Shown here piece after piece: positions 11,443 to 21,290 of a stretch of 64,000 bases of DNA. The stretch spans positions 69,703,237 to 69,767,236 of the forward strand of contig CM055316.2 of NCBI GenBank assembly GCA_029255685.2, given 5' to 3'. A model generated the notes under the pieces. The model did not search any database. It worked only from the letters and a program-made list of their open reading frames with translations, and was not told the DNA's origin. The stretch's first letter is position 1. Each line of letters starts with the position of its first letter. The DNA comes from Silene conica. Taxonomy: Eukaryota; Streptophyta; Magnoliopsida; Caryophyllales; Caryophyllaceae. Both the position numbers and the translations under genes were made by a program.

Positions 11443-12205
11443 CACATGATGGTCGAACGACGGAGATGGTGACGATGTAGTGTTGTAAATGGTGGTGCTC
11501 CGTGGTGGCGGAGGTAAGCTGATGTCGGTGATGCAAAGGACTGATGAGCGCAGTGACCTGGTGATGGCCGTTGATGGGTTGATTGATTGTGAATTATCGG
11601 GTATTAATGGTGATGCGAAAGGAGTATGGCGGTTGTGAAGTGCGGTGGTGCGTGAGTGACGGTTGATGGCGGCCTGGTTTTGCTGCTCGTGTTTGGCCTG
11701 TTGTTGATGATGCCGTGGTGATGTGGATGGTGGTTGAATTGATAAAGGAGTTGGGATTCATGGTTGATGGCAAGTGAAGCTGACGTCGGGATGGTGATGA
11801 TGGTGAATCGAATCGGGTTGTCGGGTTTGTGGTGTTAATCTGGGCTGCTGATGGTGAATGATGGTGAAAGGTGGTGATGGGCGATTGGCGGTCGTGGACG
11901 AAAATGGTGACTTGGTTTTCTGATTTTTGATAAGGTCAAATGTTGACTTTGATTGTGTTCAAAGCTTCACCCTCCTTGACCCGGTCTTATTTCCGTCTTG
12001 GTTCACGAAATACTCCCTAAACAACACTAAAACGAACGAAATCGAACCAAATTACACAAATCTAACAATTATTCACAAAAAATAAAATAAAACTAATAAT
12101 TACTAATTAAATAATAAAATAAGCTATTTATTCAATTAAGACGTAAAATCGAGTCGGAATAAGGTATAAATAAGGGGTAAAATGTTACCAAAATACTACT
12201 CATCA
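11443..12205 (-). mobile_element. Old Athila-like LTR, fragment 3 of 3, with its terminal CATCA
   Basis: The first half is GGTGG/GATGG-rich and resembles the interior of the solo LTR at 18281. The last 55 bp, ending ACTACTCATCA, match the end of that solo LTR closely. On the minus strand the LTR therefore starts TGATGAGTAGTATTTTGG, next to the polypurine tract at 12206-12223. This makes it the 3' LTR of the gag-bearing element to its right. Confidence 0.7.
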
Positions 12206-12223
12206 GAAATCCCCACACTTAAA
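12206..12223 (-). promoter_or_regulatory. Polypurine tract of the Athila-like element
   Basis: On the minus strand the sequence TTTAAGTGTGGGGATTTC lies directly before the LTR start TGATGAG. A G-rich tract of this kind beside the LTR primes plus-strand DNA synthesis in Athila-type elements. Confidence 0.7.
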
Positions 12224-14020
12224 CCTTACTCGTCCTCGAGTAAGCTCATAAATCAAACTACGACACTTAATATAAAAGGACTAGCTACACTAATAAAATC
12301 CGATGAAAGGCAATTAATGCGCCTCCTCCGTCCCTTCAACTCACACCGAAATGCAATGAGGTATGCATCCCTTGCAAGGCAAGTGGGGGCTTGCGAGAAA
12401 ATTTTGACACATCAAACAATTAAGCACAATTCAACATATAAGATGCATCACAAAAGAGAAAAGCCGCTTTCCTCATCTAAGCGACGGAAATTAACTAATA
12501 AAGAGAACAAATTCAAAATCATAAACTCCCTCACAAATATTAATTCAACAAGTCACTAAGACAAAAAGGATGACAACAAAACACCACCAAATAATGCTAA
12601 AGTAGGCTACTTTCATAACCACTATCCAAATATTTTCGTCAAGGGCGATCGGATGGAATGGAATGATAATCCCCGCGATGCTAGAGGCAAAAGATACAAC
12701 AAGTCTAGATTCTACACATAGTAAAGGTCATGGGTCATCCCAAGATCAACAAGTCGGCATGGCAAAATCGGTTTTTTTTTTGGAGTGAAATGCTCAAATC
12801 AATGTAAAATGGTGGATTTCATTCAAAACTTGACCTCATTTGAGTTTTCATTTCTTTTCCATTTCATGAGTTAAGATGGGTTTTGTCCCTCACGTGCTAA
12901 TGTCCTTTGCTTTCGCCAATCGCTTACTAGGCAACCGGTTAACCTCTAGACAATAGCTTATCGGGGTGACAATCACTCTGTCTTTGGGCGGTCGAATTCA
13001 CAACCAAGTGGGAAGCCAATTTAATGGCTACCCTCCAAAGCACATCGAAGTGGTACGCCTCCATCAAAACAACATGTTTTTATTCTTTTTCAACAACAAC
13101 TTTTTTTTTCGAGGTTTTTTTTTTCATTCAAAACATTTCCACTTCTTAAAATCATTGAAAAGAGCATTCCAAATTTATTCATGAAAATTATTTTTTGGTT
13201 GCCAAACCGCCAAGTCTAACAAGGTCACCAAGACAAGCTAATCAAAATCATTTCACATCACGGGGTTGGACAAGGTGACTCACATGCAAACCCTTGACTC
13301 GGTATTAGATCATGGTTCGAAAGATACTAGCAAAGCATAACCTAGGGTGTTTCAAAACCATTCTAAAAGGCAAAGTCACAAGTAGAAGAATTATTTGCAA
13401 TGGCCTAAACGATTTTGTCAATGTTCCCAATTAGGCATTTTCAAAACATTTTACCTAAAATGCAACTACATGCCATGAATGCAACTAATATAAACATGTT
13501 ATAATGAAAATGAGCCTATCAAACTACATGTCAAGCAAAACTAATGCATCTCCTAACAGCACAAAAGCACACAAACCACACAACAATCTCCACAATATAC
13601 TCCACATCCTCCATATACAAGCCCATCCTCCTCAATTGTGACAAAAGAATGAAAATGAGAGTGAAATAGGGGTTGGAGCAATCATACCATGGCGTCTTCA
13701 CAATCCAATGCGGTGCTCAAGTAAGTGTTGCCTATGCGAAATGAGAGAAAACAAGCAAACGTATATACAATTCTACGCTAATAAGGTAAAAACATGTATT
13801 TGATTTTTTTGAAATTTTTCAAATTTTTATGGTTTTTTTTTTAAAAAACAAATGAAACGAAAATGAAATGAATCCCCTCCCCACACTTAAAATGTACATT
13901 GTCCTCAATGGACCAAATGTAGGGAGGAGATAAGAAAGAAAAGCATATTTTTTGGATTTTCAAGATTTTTTTCTATCAAAATTCTCTCCCTACACTTGAG
14001 ACGGGCATTGCCCTCAAAAA
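12224..14020 (-). mobile_element. Non-coding 3' internal region of the Athila-like element
   Basis: No protease, reverse transcriptase, integrase or envelope-like frame is visible, although a full element would carry pol here. Homopolymer-rich stretches are present, for example near 13080-13125 and 13805-13845. CCCCACACTTAAA-like and CCCTACACTTGAG-like motifs recur near 13880 and 13985. I read this as a non-autonomous derivative that kept gag only. Confidence 0.65.
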
Positions 14021-15835
14021 TCAAGTGTAAGAAGGGAGAATGGGGACAAAAATGCTAGATCTGAGTGAATCATGTAAAAAGGCATTCAATGAACGCATTA
14101 GTTTATCGAACAAAGTGGACCAATCCTCTCCGAAGTGGTCATAGGCCACCATAGGCAACGAGTGAGACCAATAGTACCTATAGGGAACAAGACAAGTCAT
14201 AAGCAACGAATAAGCATATATGAGCATATCGAAAGCAACAAACTCACCCATAGTCTTGCCATCTCGTTCCAAAGGCGTAGGAGGAAGGCTAACACCCTTC
14301 ACATCACACATCATGTCCCCTCCAAGAATGATGATTTCGTCCCCATTTTCACAAATTTCCAACAAGCAATCATCATGGGACAAATCAACCTCCTTGAGGG
14401 GAATTTCACAATCGTATTCATCAATCAATAAAGCAAGAAGAGGAGTAAGAGAACTAAGGTCTTCATGATCGGTGGATGATAGATGTGACTCATCCTCAAT
14501 ACAAAAGCAAACCTCAAATCTCTCAAGAAGAGGGTCATCAATGATCTCAAATTCCTCATAAAGGCTTTCATGCTTGTAATCCTCAAAAAAGGTTTCTACC
14601 CTCTTCTCTTCCTCACAATTCCCACCGTCATTACCATTCTCCAACTCGAGAATCATCCTCTCATCACACTCTCTTCCCAACAACTCATCATCATCCTCAA
14701 ACAAGGATACACATTCGAACTCACTTAAGTGCAATGACTCCACAACTTCCTCTCCACGTAACTCAATTAATGCATAATAACACCCAAACCTCATAACCTC
14801 CATCTCACACTCATCACTCATCTCATAATCATCCCAGGGTTCTTGAGGAGCATAGGAAGAACCAAAGTCAAGGTCATCCCCACAATCACCACATGACATA
14901 TAATTAGATGAGGAAACATGCATGGCATCATTTGAGTAAAAAGGAGTATGGTATGATTGAACATTGTGCATATTATCATCATAATTCATCATATTCTTAT
15001 ACATGGGAGGTGGGGATGCATATAAAGAACAAGCTTTAGAATCATGTCCCAAATAACCACATGTACCACAAGAAAATGAAAATGCATGCACATCACTCTT
15101 AATTAGGGAAGGAGGAACAACATAATTGTGTTGAACATTGTGAACATAAGAGGGAGAATCAACCTCAACTTGTGGTTCAACCAATCTTGTCATTCTCCCA
15201 AACCCATAACTAGCATCGGTCATAGCTACTTTCTCAAGCAAAGATCTTGCCTCATCATCACCCAAATCATAAAAGGCACCTCCGGCCGAAGCATTTATCA
15301 ATTCTTTAACGGATTGATGTAAATTGTTAAAGAAAGTTTGCATAATTAGCCAAACTGGGATCCCATGATGAGGACAAGATATCAAAAGTTCATTTAACCT
15401 TTCCCAAGCCTCACTCAAATTCTCAAACTCGCCTTGATGAAAAGAAACGATCTCATTTCTTAGTTTAGCGGTTTTCGAAGGTGGAAAATATTTGGCAAGA
15501 AAGGCTTGGGCAAGGTCATCCCAAGTAGAAAATGTGTTAGAAGGGTGAGAATATAGCCATTTCTCGGCTCCATCCCCAAGAGTAAGAGGAAAAAGCATAA
15601 GTTTCACAATATGAATTGGCACACCATTCTTTCTCACCAAAAGACACTTTCTATTCAAACGTTTAACATGGCCAAGCACACACTCATTAGGTAACCCACG
15701 GAATGGATCTTTTTCAAAGATCTCAACCCACTCCGGATGTAGCCCAAGCTCCACATCCTCTCCAATATCAATTGGAGAGTCACACAACTTTGGATCAAGT
15801 CTACTATGGTCACGTAAAGTCATGTGTGAAGACAT
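14021..15835 (-). CDS. Retrotransposon Gag protein (Athila-like), intact
   Basis: An uninterrupted 604-residue frame starting MSSHMTLRDH. Residues of about 75-200 match the plant gypsy gag core: FPLTLGDGAEKWLYS, WDDLAQAFLAKYFPPSKTAKLRNEI, then SEAWERLNELL and CPHHGIPVWLI. A zinc knuckle CGTCGYLGHDSKAC (CX2CX4HX4C) lies at about residues 256-269. The C-terminal half is strongly acidic and Cys-containing, with no known domain that I recognise. Gag coats element RNA in virus-like particles. No pol follows, so mobility would need enzymes from a partner. The lack of stop codons beside decayed LTR sequence is notable. Confidence 0.85.
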   Translation of the reverse strand: MSSHMTLRDHSRLDPKLCDSPIDIGEDVELGLHPEWVEIFEKDPFRGLPNECVLGHVKRLNRKCLLVRKNGVPIHIVKLMLFPLTLGDGAEKWLYSHPSNTFSTWDDLAQAFLAKYFPPSKTAKLRNEIVSFHQGEFENLSEAWERLNELLISCPHHGIPVWLIMQTFFNNLHQSVKELINASAGGAFYDLGDDEARSLLEKVAMTDASYGFGRMTRLVEPQVEVDSPSYVHNVQHNYVVPPSLIKSDVHAFSFSCGTCGYLGHDSKACSLYASPPPMYKNMMNYDDNMHNVQSYHTPFYSNDAMHVSSSNYMSCGDCGDDLDFGSSYAPQEPWDDYEMSDECEMEVMRFGCYYALIELRGEEVVESLHLSEFECVSLFEDDDELLGRECDERMILELENGNDGGNCEEEKRVETFFEDYKHESLYEEFEIIDDPLLERFEVCFCIEDESHLSSTDHEDLSSLTPLLALLIDEYDCEIPLKEVDLSHDDCLLEICENGDEIIILGGDMMCDVKGVSLPPTPLERDGKTMGEFVAFDMLIYAYSLLMTCLVPYRYYWSHSLPMVAYDHFGEDWSTLFDKLMRSLNAFLHDSLRSSIFVPILPSYT

Positions 15836-16295
15836 GCTAACAAGAAAGACTCTAAATGCAAGTGACTAAAACTAAAGATGCAAAAAATAAAGAAACAACA
15901 TATTTTTTTTCTTTTTTCAAATATTCTATTTTTTTCTTTTTTTTTTTTGATGTTCTTATGAAAAGCAATAAAAAAACTGGGTAACCAAACAAGAGCCTCA
16001 AATATCAAATCATGCGATTTTGAAATTCATGTGTTTTATGGGGCAACCAAACGACCCCTTATTTGGTCCGTAATTTTTATCTTCAGGTAGTCAACATAGC
16101 AAGGATAGAAAGGAGAGAAATATAGGTGATCCTATGATTTTAAGGATATAAATCAAAATCCAAAAATATGACAATTTATTTTTAAAAATATAAACATATT
16201 TTATTTGTTGCCTAAACTAAATAATATCCAATATAACTTGCCTAATCAATATTATTCAGCACCTATTTATATATGTATTGCTTAATTAATGAAGG
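15836..16295. other. Truncated 5' side of the gag element and promoter region of the defensin-like gene
   Basis: To the right of the gag start there is homopolymer-rich leader sequence to about 15970 and then a change of composition. No 5' LTR or primer site is visible, so the element is truncated here. Two 'GGTAACCAAAC/GGCAACCAAAC' motifs near 15978 and 16043 look like remnants of a small TIR element. The rest should hold the upstream region of the gene at 16355. Confidence 0.45.
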
Positions 16296-16304
16296 TATAA
16301 AAAA
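16296..16304 (+). promoter_or_regulatory. TATA box of the defensin-like gene
   Basis: TATAAAAAA lies 59 bp before the ATG at 16355, which would put the transcription start at about 16325-16335 and give a short leader. Confidence 0.6.
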
Positions 16305-16354
16305 CAACTCTTTATTTGCATTACTAAGAGTATTACAAATTGTGATCATACAAG

Positions 16355-17552
16355 ATGATCAAAGCAAGTCTAATCGTTTTTTTACTTCTCGTAGTTTTGG
16401 TTATTCACCAAGGTAAGTCTTTCGTCATTATATATTTTTAATTCGCATTATTATTTTTTATTCGCCTTCTTTGTTTTATTGGCCAAAACCGCCATATTAA
16501 TATTCTACGTGCTATTAGATTTGAGTACTAAGTTTTATATAAGGCGGTTTTACATTAGTATTATTGTAAAACTTATTTAAACATAATTCAAACACGTTTA
16601 TAAGTACGGAGTATATTGCACATCACAAATTCTCATTGACACGGTCACTATCCGTCACGCTTGTGACGGATAATGCCCCTCTCACATAATAAAAGTTGCA
16701 CTATCCATAAGAATGCTCTGTTTTCTCCCACTTGCATGTCCACTTGCTTTATTGTGAGAGTAAGTATCCATTTTTAACTTGTGATGGATATTATCCGTCA
16801 CAAGCAAGACGCTTTGATTGCACATATAGTAGTATCGTGCCTCCAATTTCATTTCATAAGTTAAAAAACAAATACTGACGTCAGAGTTCTCTATATGTCG
16901 TTATTTTGTTAGCGATGTTAAGGTTTACTAATCATTTAGGAGTCACAAAATCTCAAAGAAGACGGGAGATATCCGTCACTTCGGAGTGACGGATACCATT
17001 TTGTCTCACTAAATGCCCATTTAGAGGAGAGAGAGGGAAGCACATGAGGGTAGCCCCACCTTGTCCCTCCTATTCATTTTGTGAGTGTCATTATCCGTCT
17101 CTCCACCCGACCCGTCACAAGCAATACCAACTGGGAGTCACAAAATCTCAAAGAAGACGGGAGATATCCGTCACTTCGGAGTGACTGTTTAGGAGTATTG
17201 TGCATTGGGAGGAAGCTAGATTTGAATTTTATCCGGAGCGATACATGAATTTGTGGATATATATTTTTTCTTTAAAAAAAATCCACTTGGATTATAGCCT
17301 GATTTGCTTCATTGTTACATGCATATATATGGTTATGTATCTAATGAGATAATTACGGTGACAGATGGGGCAAAGATGACGGTTGAAGCACAAAAACAGT
17401 GGTCGTGTGGATCCAACAAAGTTGCTTCAAAGCTATGCTCGGACAAATTTTGCGACCAAAAATGCAAGGCAACAGCAAGGGGGTCGAAAGGCGGTCATTG
17501 TCTTGCCACACCCAAGCCACTTCCAATAAGTTATTGTCTTTGTGGTTGTTGA
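16355..17552 (+). CDS. Defensin-like secreted cysteine-rich peptide, two exons
   Basis: Exons are 16355-16412 and 17365-17552, joined by a GT-AG intron of 952 bp. The product is 81 residues. Exon 1 encodes a hydrophobic signal peptide (MIKASLIVFLLLVVLVIHQ). Exon 2 encodes the mature peptide with eight cysteines spaced C-x9-C-x4-C-x3-C-x11-C-x11-C-x-C-x-C. The CxxxC, the GxC just before the fifth gap (GGHC) and the final CxC fit the cysteine-stabilised alpha-beta fold of plant defensin-like proteins. One intron after the signal peptide is the usual defensin gene plan. Such peptides are secreted and act in defence or cell signalling; which applies here cannot be told. A retrotransposon remnant lies upstream and an LTR starts 100 bp after the stop. 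The spacing differs from classical antifungal defensins. Confidence 0.8.
16650..17185. repeat. ATCCGTCAC hairpin repeats inside the defensin intron
   Basis: Perfect hairpins occur at 16650-16671 (ATCCGTCAC-GCTT-GTGACGGAT) and around 16970-16995 (TATCCGTCACT-TCGG-AGTGACGGATA). Related half-sites lie near 16790 and 17110. A 52-bp segment at 16939-16990 is repeated exactly at 17134-17185, 195 bp away. This looks like overlapping insertions of a small palindromic transposon family that recurs at 37900-38075 and 48325-48420. Confidence 0.75.
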
Positions 17553-18280
17553 TTTTATGTTTAAAGTTGATCTACACTTCCTAATTAAGCCTACAAAGAA
17601 ACAAACAACTTCGATGCTTATCGATTTTTTCTAGATTTGAGTATCAGACATTGTAAAACACCTCGTGGCAGCGGAATGATAAAACATACAAATGCATGAA
17701 ATTTGCACGGAATTAAAACTTTTGGCATAATTATTAAAGCTAACATGCGAGGTGAATTACGATAACTGAAATGCGGAAGAAATAAAACTTAGATAAGTAT
17801 AAATTAATAATAACAAAACAACAGCACGGGATAGGATATCCCTACAGACATCAAAACTGTATTGTCCCTACAGACATCAAAACTGTATTGTCAAAAAGTA
17901 GGTATAGCTACACGATAAAGGTCAATGTCATGTTGATGAAAATACATCGCTCGCTAGCCTCAACGGATCCCCTATACAATCTGCACCAACCTACATATAT
18001 GAAACATGTACGCCACAGTCAGTGGAGAGTGACTAGAGTTTCTCCCAGCCACTTATTGTCGATAAACACGTAAACATGTAACCATATAATCAACCATACA
18101 TACTCCAACATAAACCATATTATGTGAAGTAGGTCACTCATGAACAACTATCATGAGTATACTTAACATTCAAAACTTAATCATGCAATGCTCATATTAA
18201 TCACTCTTATAAGCATGCAGAATGGTTCAGCGGTCAAATCTCAAGACATAACCAAATCATAACATATACAAGTAAAAGGC

Positions 18281-19237
18281 TGATGGCCGGTTTTCGTCGT
18301 CAATTCCGGCACCAAAAACAATTTATAAACTCCCAAATTAAGTAGTATAATCTAGGGTCGAACCCAAAGGATGGTGGGGTTAGATGGTAGTTATGAGAAG
18401 CTGGATGTGAGGGGATGTAGTTGGCGGTTATGGGTGGCTGATATGGTGGCCGGAGGTGGCTGTAATGGTGGCTGAAAGTTGGTCGCGCGAAAAGGGTTGT
18501 GATTTGAATGTTTGTGGACAGGGGGTATAGGGGAGGTCGTGGTGGCTGGCATATTGGTCGTTGGTGGTTATGAGAGGTTGGATTGTGAAGGTGGAAGTAT
18601 AGGGTGGTCACTGGTTGTTAGTGGTGGCTGCCATGGTGGTCATAGGTGGTATCAAATGTTGAGCAAAGACCGTCGCAAGTTACAGCTGCTCCTTTACTTA
18701 GTTTATTTTTCATACTTGACAAATTTTGTTTGTGGACAAGGAAGGTTGAGGGGCTCGTGGTGGCTGCCATGGTGGTTTGTGGTGGTCATGGGTGATATGG
18801 TTGTGAAGGTGGATGTATGGGGTAGCCAATGGTGGTAGCGGTGGTTGTTACGGTGGCCGGAAGTCATATCAGATACTCAGCAAAGACCGTCGCATATTTG
18901 GCTGATAGCTTGATATTTGCGTCTAAATTCTGCACTTGGCTTATTTTTCAAGACTTAGCCATTTCATCTCATAATACCATCTTGCCCTTCCGCCTCACTT
19001 TCCCTTTTCACATTCCTGTCTCACATTTCCGTCTCACATGTGCATTAAATTAATAAAATAATAATAATAATAATACTAAAATTACGCATAAATACAAATA
19101 AATATTATATATAAACTAATATGACTAATTATTATAAATTAGTAAATAAATGAGCTTATTAGACAATTAAGCACACAAAAACGAGTCAGAATAAGGTAAA
19201 AATGAGGGGTAAAACAATACCAAAATAGTACTCATCA
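18281..19237 (-). mobile_element. Athila-like solo LTR (957 bp) with AAGGC target duplication
   Basis: Begins TGATGGCCGG and ends AGTACTCATCA. Exact 5-bp duplications AAGGC lie at 18276-18280 and 19238-19242. The last 55 bp match the LTR end at 12205, and the start region matches 5139, so the three belong to one family or close relatives. The interior is GGTGG-rich. It is inserted in a tandem array belonging to the surrounding gypsy-type LTR. Confidence 0.9.
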
Positions 19238-19510
19238 AAGGCTCAGAGGTGAAATCTCAACACATGTCCTAATACTACACATTTCACAAGTAAAGGATCA
19301 GAGGTGAAATCTCAACACATGTCCTAAACTCAACAATCAGCAAGTAGAAGGCTAAGAGGCGACATCTTAACGCATATCCTAAAACTAAAACATTTAGCAA
19401 GTAAAAGGCTCAGAGGTGAAATCTCAACACATGTCCTAATACGGTAATACCAATTCACTCAATAAGTAAAGGACTCAGAGGCGAAATCTCAACGCATACT
19501 CTTTTACTAC
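19238..19510 (+). repeat. Tandem repeats of about 67 bp with 'CAGAGGTGAAATCTCAACAC'
   Basis: Four to five head-to-tail units share 'AGTAAAAGGCTCAGAGG' followed by 'GAAATCTCAACACATGTCC'. One further degenerate unit lies left of the nested LTR, near 18225-18280, so the array predates that insertion. Confidence 0.8.
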
Positions 19511-20346
19511 ACAGCAAGACACTAGAACGAATGGACTAGCATCCAAACGATTACACATCGGGCACGACATCAACACCATAGCTACCCCAAAGTGGAACCG
19601 CTCTATGTATCAGTCTCAGAGGCGACATAAATAACATGTGAATTTCAGAATTTAAACTACCCACATCTTAATCATACTAAAATCATCCTCCATTAACATA
19701 AAACACCATCAAAAACTCATGTCAACTCAATTTAAGACAAAAGTCGAGTTTCCTCATCAAGATCATCTTTTAAGCGATTTCTTCACTTGAATCTTCGATC
19801 AGATACGAGGACGTCTTCAAGATTAGCTCTTTAAACACAAAGAAAACAAGTTAAACATCACTAATTTCGAAATTAATCAAAACATGTCGGAAGTTACCCA
19901 CTAACGAATCTGAAAATTGAAAAGATGGAAATGACGGGAAAGACGTAAGGAACACGATGGCGAAAAAATTACCGCGTTTGGACTTGAAACGAAGTCGGAG
20001 TGATGAAATTGGTGAAAGATGTGTTTATGACATTTTTGGAGAATACTTGGACGATATGTGAATATGTTGAGGATGAGTTGTGAGGAAAATGAGTGGGAGT
20101 TTCTTCTCTCTTTTCTTTTATGCACAACTAATGAGTCGGGTTTTTAAGTCGAATGGAGTTGAGTCGGGTTTTTAATGAAACGGAAAGCCAAGTGATTAAT
20201 TTCATTCTAAGGATTGATTTTCCTCAAAAATAGAACTTGAACTATTTTTCTTAAAATAATTTATGAAATTAATTAAAATAAAATATGATTTTTCAAAATT
20301 AATTTAATTTATTAAAATATGGTTTCCAAAAATTCGGGATATTACA

Positions 20347-21290
20347 GATATTCTTGTTTAAGTGAGCAAATTTGACATAAACTTTAAGGAATATCTAAAT
20401 CTCTCTTGTGTTTGGTTGATGATGACGGTTAGACCAGTTGGACACCGGGTATACTTCACCCGCTTATTTTTTTTTCACAAGTTCAGAATCGGTAATTCTT
20501 TGGTCCAGCTCAGAATGAGGCTGAGTCAGTGTGCAACAATTGGATGTAAGTTGTAGTGTGCCTATGTGAGGCGATTGTCTACAACAGCAGTGAACCAAAT
20601 TGACCGAATCAGCATAGCACACTCGCAAAACTAATTAAATGAAGCAGCTCACCTTGATTACCATGATCACTTAACATCTGTAATTGTTACTGGTGATTAC
20701 TTATAACCAAAGAAGGACAAGGTAAAAGAATATTAAAATTTGTGCCTACTAATTTCTTAAAAAAGAATACCTTCCTCAACCATAAGCCACTCCCTAAGCA
20801 ATTTCTGGTTTCATGGGCCATATATCATCAACCAAAATATCACAGTACTCGCTGTGCACCGAAAATACGCACTGAACTGAAAAGCTAAGCTTTAGACAAA
20901 ATTCAATGAAATACGGTGAATGTATTTGGCTCAAAATCCGCTAAAATAAACGGGTAACCGATACAATCCCCAAAAGCAGTCTTATACATTCTTGGACAAA
21001 TAGCATCACATCTGTTCCAGAAATCTAGTATACATACTTAAATTATTGCTAAATAATCAATGATAACACCCGACCTAAAACAAATGGCAGTTGATATCAA
21101 ACCAAGACGTAAAAATCACTCCTTAGGAACCCGATAACCAACATTGATGATATTAACAAGCTAGACCCACAAATCGAGCAACAAAAAGCAAACCAAATTA
21201 TAAACGTAAAATGAATAAATCAACATCGGGAGACCAAGACAAGCATGCTCAGCATAAAAAACCTGTCCAGCACAAACCCGGGGGTCAAAC
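20347..21290. other. Intergenic DNA and the 3' UTR of the villin gene
   Basis: No open frame that I can support. The right part, up to 21290, should hold the 3' UTR of the villin transcript on the minus strand. The left part, 20347-20640, flanks the gypsy-type LTR and holds nothing I recognise. Confidence 0.5.

Larger units (their letters stand above)
17652..20346 (-). mobile_element. Gypsy-type solo LTR, split by a nested LTR
   Basis: Plus-strand ends are TGTAAAACACC at 17652 and GGGATATTACA at 20346. On the minus strand the start is TGTAATATCCCGAATTTTTG, similar to the LTR start at 2547. Flanking 5-mers are GACAT (17647-17651) and GATAT (20347-20351), a target duplication with one transition. 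Removing the nested 957-bp LTR and its duplicated 5 bp leaves about 1.73 kb. No polypurine tract, primer site or coding region is visible, so I call it a solo LTR. A 27-bp unit is duplicated near 17839-17894. Confidence 0.75.

Noticed and set aside
18300-18838. Open frames rich in Gly/Val or His/Pro
   Set aside because: They follow the GGTGG composition of the LTR and have no family resemblance.
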